Part shown: in pieces, positions 61,050-64,000 of the stretch
How positions within the stretch are numbered: the stretch's first letter is position 1
Layout of the letters: the number at the start of each line of letters is the position of its first letter
DNA from: Corynebacterium choanae
GTDB lineage: Bacteria; Actinomycetota; Actinomycetes; Mycobacteriales; Mycobacteriaceae
Reading direction: 5' to 3'
DNA length: 64,000 nucleotides
Assembly (NCBI RefSeq): GCF_003813965.1
Contig: NZ_CP033896.1
Location: forward strand, 310,001-374,000
Position numbers and translations under genes: made by a program
Notes under the pieces: generated by a model
Database searches by the model: none
What the model was told of the DNA's origin: nothing
Seen by the model: the letters and a program-made list of their open reading frames with translations, nothing else

Positions 61050-61087
61050 AACAGCAGCGCACAGGACTGGTTCCTGGCGCTGCTGTT
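61050..61087 (+). terminator. Terminator after metH
   Basis: AACAGCAGCGC and GCGCTGCTGTT pair perfectly, extended inside by CAGGA/TCCTG, starting 19 bases after the metH stop codon. Confidence 0.8.
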
Positions 61088-61497
61088 TGCGTATCCCCTA
61101 CTGCTGCTGATGCTGCTGGTGGTGATAGATCCTTACTGCTGTTGGTGATGGATCGCTGCTGCTGTACTGATTGGTAAGGCACAGTTTTTTTGGGGTGTGG
61201 TACCAGCGTGCCGGTCGGGTGATGCTGGTCAGGCTCGGCGGGTGCCTGAGGGTTGATCTGGGAAGGTGCCAGAGGGTTGATCTGGGACACATTGGGCAGA
61301 AGGGGGCTGCTAGACCGATTTGTCTATTAAGGGCTCACTGTTGGCGGATGATTATTTACTGTTGCCAGACGGATAGCGGGGCGGGGATTGATGTGTTTTT
61401 TGGTGGGTGTCCTGCGCTATTCGGGGGTGATAAAGGGGGAGTGATTGGCGGGGGAGGTTTCCGTATTGACGCAGGTCGCTGTGGTATTGCTGTTACC
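61088..61497. other. Intergenic region between metH and the peptide-type ABC genes
   Basis: About 410 bases with simple GCTGCTG/GGTGGTGAT-type runs near 61095-61160 and a GGTTGATCTGGGA motif repeated at 61251 and 61275. No gene is supported. Confidence 0.4.
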
Positions 61498-61513
61498 TAG
61501 ACTGCTCTGTCTA
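61498..61513 (+). promoter_or_regulatory. McbR-like operator 1 upstream of the ABC transporter
   Basis: TAGAC-TGCTCT-GTCTA is a perfect match to the McbR operator pattern. It ends 36 bases before the likely start codon at 61550. Confidence 0.75.
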
Positions 61514-61521
61514 GACTTGAA

Positions 61522-61537
61522 TGGACTGAGCGGTCTA
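61522..61537 (+). promoter_or_regulatory. McbR-like operator 2 upstream of the ABC transporter
   Basis: TGGAC-TGAGCG-GTCTA matches the pattern in nine of ten bases, 24 bases after operator 1 (centre to centre). It overlaps a TATATT hexamer (61536-61541) that lies 8 bases before ATG 61550 and could be the -10 of a leaderless transcript. Confidence 0.7.
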
Positions 61538-61549
61538 TATTTCCTAGCT

Positions 61550-63232
61550 ATGAACAACGCATCACTGCTACACCGCCCCACCCGGCGGGGAAGCGGACAA
61601 CGAACCCTCCTCGCTATCCTTGCTGCAATACTGCTCGTCGCCGGTGGAATCATCATTTTCGACAACACACGTGCTACCGCCGAAACCAGCAACACCATCA
61701 CCTATCTTGACCAAGCCAACTGGACAACGCTCTATCCACCCAATGCGGGCTACTATCCCAATGGCGGCATCGTCGGCAACATCACCGACCGGCTGCTCTA
61801 TCAGGACCCCGAAACCCTTGAACTGTATCCGTGGATCGCCACCGACCTCCCCGAGATCAACGCCGATGCCACCGAATACACCTTCCACCTTCGCCCCGGG
61901 GTCACCTACTCTGACGGCAGCCCGTTAGATGCTGCCAATGTGGCGAAAAACTTTGACCTCTATGGGCTGGGCGATAAAAGCCGGAAGCTGTCAGTAAGTT
62001 CACAAATCAGCGGCTACTCGCACAGCGAAGTTATTGATCCGCTCACCGTAAAATTCTATTTTCACAGCCCCGCCCCCGGATTCCTGCAATCGACCAGTGC
62101 AATTAACTCCGGACTGTATAGCAACGCCACCTTAGACCGCAGCCTTGACGAATTCGGTCCCGGCAACGCCCTTGCAATCAGCGGATCAGGGCCATATGTC
62201 ATCACCGGGGAAACCATCCGCAAACAAACCGTGCTCACCGCCCGGGAAGACTACAACTGGGCACCCCCAGTATTAGCGAAACAAGGCAAAGCCGACATCG
62301 CCCAAATCACCGTCATCGCCACCCCGGAATCCGCTGTCCGGGTCGGTGCCATTGTGGCCGGTCAAGCCGACATTATTCGCACCGTCGATGCGCCGATGGA
62401 ACAACACCTGCTGGCCAAAGGCATCGACATAGTTTCGGCAAGCACCCGCGGCACGAATAACGGTTTTCATCTTCGCTTCCGGCATCCACTTCTTGCCGAT
62501 ATTCGCGTGCGGCAGGCAATCACGTTGGGCATTAATAGGGACGAGATTTTAACGACCCTGTTCTCCCCGAGCTATCACCGCGCCGATGGGGCTGTTGCAC
62601 ACAATGCACCCGGCTTTGTGGATCTGCGCGCCCAGCATCCCGAATGGTTTGCCTACGACCCTGACCGGGCAAACCAGCTGTTAGATCAGGCCGGCTGGCG
62701 TCGTGGGGAGGACGGCATCCGGGTGAAAGACGGGCAGCGTCTCTCCTTGCAAGTCTCCTATGCGACAGTGATGCCCCGCAGCCGGGATGTCATCACCAAA
62801 GCGAAGGAACACTTATCCCGCATCGGCGTTGAGATCAACCCCTACTCCGGGGACAACACCGCCCAAACCGTCGCCTCCAGCGACATCACCAAAATCCAAA
62901 TCTCCCACTCGGTATTTGGCCGCGCCGAACTGGACGCCATGAAAAGCCAATTTTCGGCCGACAATGTGAACAAAATTCTCAACGGTCTGCCCGACGGCAC
63001 CGTCGGCGACCAGCAGCTGGAAGATCTGCTCCAGCAGATTGCTTCCAGCGCGCAAACAGCTGATCGGATGGCGGCAAGCGCCGCCGCCCAACAGCGCCTG
63101 CTCGCCGAAGCCTATTTCATACCACTGTTTGAAGAACCACAGGTGTATGCCGTGGCGCCGAAGATCAGCGGTTTTACCACCGAACCCGTTGGACGCCCCA
63201 ATTTTTATCTGCTGCACAAGCAGGAGGGATAG
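61550..63232 (+). CDS. Oligopeptide/nickel-type ABC transporter substrate-binding protein
   Basis: 560 residues from ATG 61550 (MNNASLLHRPTRRGSG); no RBS is evident, in keeping with a leaderless mRNA. The N-terminal hydrophobic segment LLAILAAILLVAGGIIIF lacks a lipobox Cys, so it is a signal anchor or an ordinary signal peptide. The mature part is SBP family 5: YPWIATDLPEINADATEYTF, HLRPGVTYSDGSPLDAANV, RQAITLGINRDEI. Related proteins bind oligopeptides, dipeptides or metal chelates. McbR-like operators suggest a sulfur-containing cargo such as methionine- or cysteine-containing peptides. The permease gene begins three bases after the stop codon. Confidence 0.92.
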   Translation: MNNASLLHRPTRRGSGQRTLLAILAAILLVAGGIIIFDNTRATAETSNTITYLDQANWTTLYPPNAGYYPNGGIVGNITDRLLYQDPETLELYPWIATDLPEINADATEYTFHLRPGVTYSDGSPLDAANVAKNFDLYGLGDKSRKLSVSSQISGYSHSEVIDPLTVKFYFHSPAPGFLQSTSAINSGLYSNATLDRSLDEFGPGNALAISGSGPYVITGETIRKQTVLTAREDYNWAPPVLAKQGKADIAQITVIATPESAVRVGAIVAGQADIIRTVDAPMEQHLLAKGIDIVSASTRGTNNGFHLRFRHPLLADIRVRQAITLGINRDEILTTLFSPSYHRADGAVAHNAPGFVDLRAQHPEWFAYDPDRANQLLDQAGWRRGEDGIRVKDGQRLSLQVSYATVMPRSRDVITKAKEHLSRIGVEINPYSGDNTAQTVASSDITKIQISHSVFGRAELDAMKSQFSADNVNKILNGLPDGTVGDQQLEDLLQQIASSAQTADRMAASAAAQQRLLAEAYFIPLFEEPQVYAVAPKISGFTTEPVGRPNFYLLHKQEG

Positions 63233-63234
63233 TT

Positions 63235-64000
63235 ATGTCGAATCTGCCTCAGCAGCACTCACACCACACTTCGCTGTTGCCACCAGAACTTGGGACGCCG
63301 TCGCCGGTGGCTGTCGCGGCTGCCTCCCCGGGGCAAAGCAACGCAACGCCGAACCCCGCAGCAGCAGACAGCAATTCCACCGACCCGGACACATCATCGG
63401 CGGTTCCAGCTGCTGTGCGTGGCACCGCCACAGGATCAGCCGCGACCCTGCCCGCAAGCTATGTCATTCGCCGGCTGCTTTCCGGGATCGCCGTCTTATT
63501 TGCCGCGTTTACCGTCACCTTTATCCTGTTAGCAGCCCTGCCCGGCGATGCGGTGGCCGCCCGCTTCGAAGATCCTCAACTTGGGCTGACCCCGGAACAA
63601 ATCGCTGAAATCCGTAACGCCTACGGGCTCGATAAACCACTGCTTGCCCAATATTTTATTGTGCTGAGCGGATTTCTCACCGGAAACTTTGGCTACTCGG
63701 CGGCCAGCGGCGCGTCAGTGACCACGCTCATCGGGCAAGCACTACCCGGCACCCTGGTGCTTGCCGCGGCGGCGCTTACTGTTGCACTGATCGTCTCGGT
63801 GGCCATTGCCTATCTGTCCTATCGGGTGCAGGCGGGCTGGCTGCGAAAACTTGTCACTGCCCTGCCTGCCACCTTCGTTTCCCTGCCAGTCTTTCTAGTC
63901 GGCATTGTCCTCATTCAAGTGGTGAGTTTCCGGCTTGGGCTAGTACCCGTGATTGGGGCAAGCCCCCTGCAGGCATTGATCCTGCCCACGGTAACCCTGG
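63235..64000 (+). CDS. DppB/OppB-type ABC permease (partial, 3' end outside window)
   Basis: ATG 63235 follows AGGAGGG (63222-63228) with good spacing; the window shows the first 255 residues. A polar Ser/Pro/Ala-rich N-terminal part of ~75 residues is unusual for the family. Then come YVIRRLLSGIAVLFAAFTVT, the family segment GDAVAARFEDPQLGLTPEQI, NAYGLDKPLLAQYFIVLSGF, LTGNFGYSA and further membrane spans. It is the first integral membrane subunit of the transporter whose binding protein is encoded just upstream. A second permease and ATPases are expected beyond the right edge. Confidence 0.92.
   Translation, partial: MSNLPQQHSHHTSLLPPELGTPSPVAVAAASPGQSNATPNPAAADSNSTDPDTSSAVPAAVRGTATGSAATLPASYVIRRLLSGIAVLFAAFTVTFILLAALPGDAVAARFEDPQLGLTPEQIAEIRNAYGLDKPLLAQYFIVLSGFLTGNFGYSAASGASVTTLIGQALPGTLVLAAAALTVALIVSVAIAYLSYRVQAGWLRKLVTALPATFVSLPVFLVGIVLIQVVSFRLGLVPVIGASPLQALILPTVTL

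Noticed and set aside
61090..61170. Short tandem repeat, possible CRISPR-like array
   Set aside because: Only irregular GCTGCTG/GGTGATG runs, with no unit of constant length and no spacers.

Overview
The window reads as a Corynebacterium chromosome of moderately high GC. Markers are the lysX lysyl-phosphatidylglycerol synthase/lysyl-tRNA synthetase fusion, the glnX-glnH-pknG operon that feeds the OdhI/GarA control of 2-oxoglutarate dehydrogenase, a pta/ackA pair, a LytR_C envelope protein beside a DUF3263 protein, McbR-type and DtxR-type operators, a 6C RNA and two copies of an IS1249-like (IS256 family) element. No CRISPR array, rRNA, tRNA or recognisable defence system was found.

Layout. 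1-2801: N-terminal part of a large secreted surface protein with Ig-like and Rib/YPDG-like modules (minus strand, continues off the left edge). 3.3-11.2 kb (minus): alpha/beta hydrolase, small polytopic membrane protein, lysX, a small secreted protein and fprA. 11.98-18.2 kb (plus): pta, ackA, a secreted DUF2599 protein and a RecQ-like helicase. 18.6-25.0 kb (plus): variable region with two unrecognised membrane proteins, an ISL3-type transposase remnant, a broken LGFP-repeat/phospholipase A2 secreted protein, another membrane protein, and two diverged ~105-bp direct repeats. 25.0-30.8 kb (minus): pknG, glnH, glnX. 31.1-33.5 kb (plus): NUDIX hydrolase and a two-gene ABC-2 transporter. 34.1-39.9 kb: cardiolipin synthase, xthA, CPBP membrane protease (plus), GNAT acetyltransferase, peptide deformylase. 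40.1-44.2 kb (plus): DUF3263 protein, LytR_C protein, GCS2-type carboxylate-amine ligase. 44.3-47.4 kb (minus): iron-type ABC uptake operon with a DtxR-like box upstream. 47.8-49.2 kb: IS copy A with a decayed transposase. 49.3-49.44 kb (minus): 6C RNA with its own terminator. 50.4-57.1 kb (minus): beta-glucoside PTS genes bglG, bglF, bglA, with IS copy B inserted exactly at the bglG start codon. 57.4-64.0 kb (plus): metH, then an oligopeptide-type ABC transporter (binding protein, partial permease). metH and the transporter each carry McbR-like operators (TAGAC-N6-GTCTA), suggesting shared control by sulfur amino acid status.

Most useful observations: the promoter/RBS displacement of bglG by the IS with the start codon inside the 8-bp target duplication; the paired McbR operators that link metH to a transporter of unknown substrate; the 6C RNA; the eroded LGFP-PLA2 gene in an AT-richer island beside an IS remnant; and a threefold acidic motif in the N-terminus of PknG.
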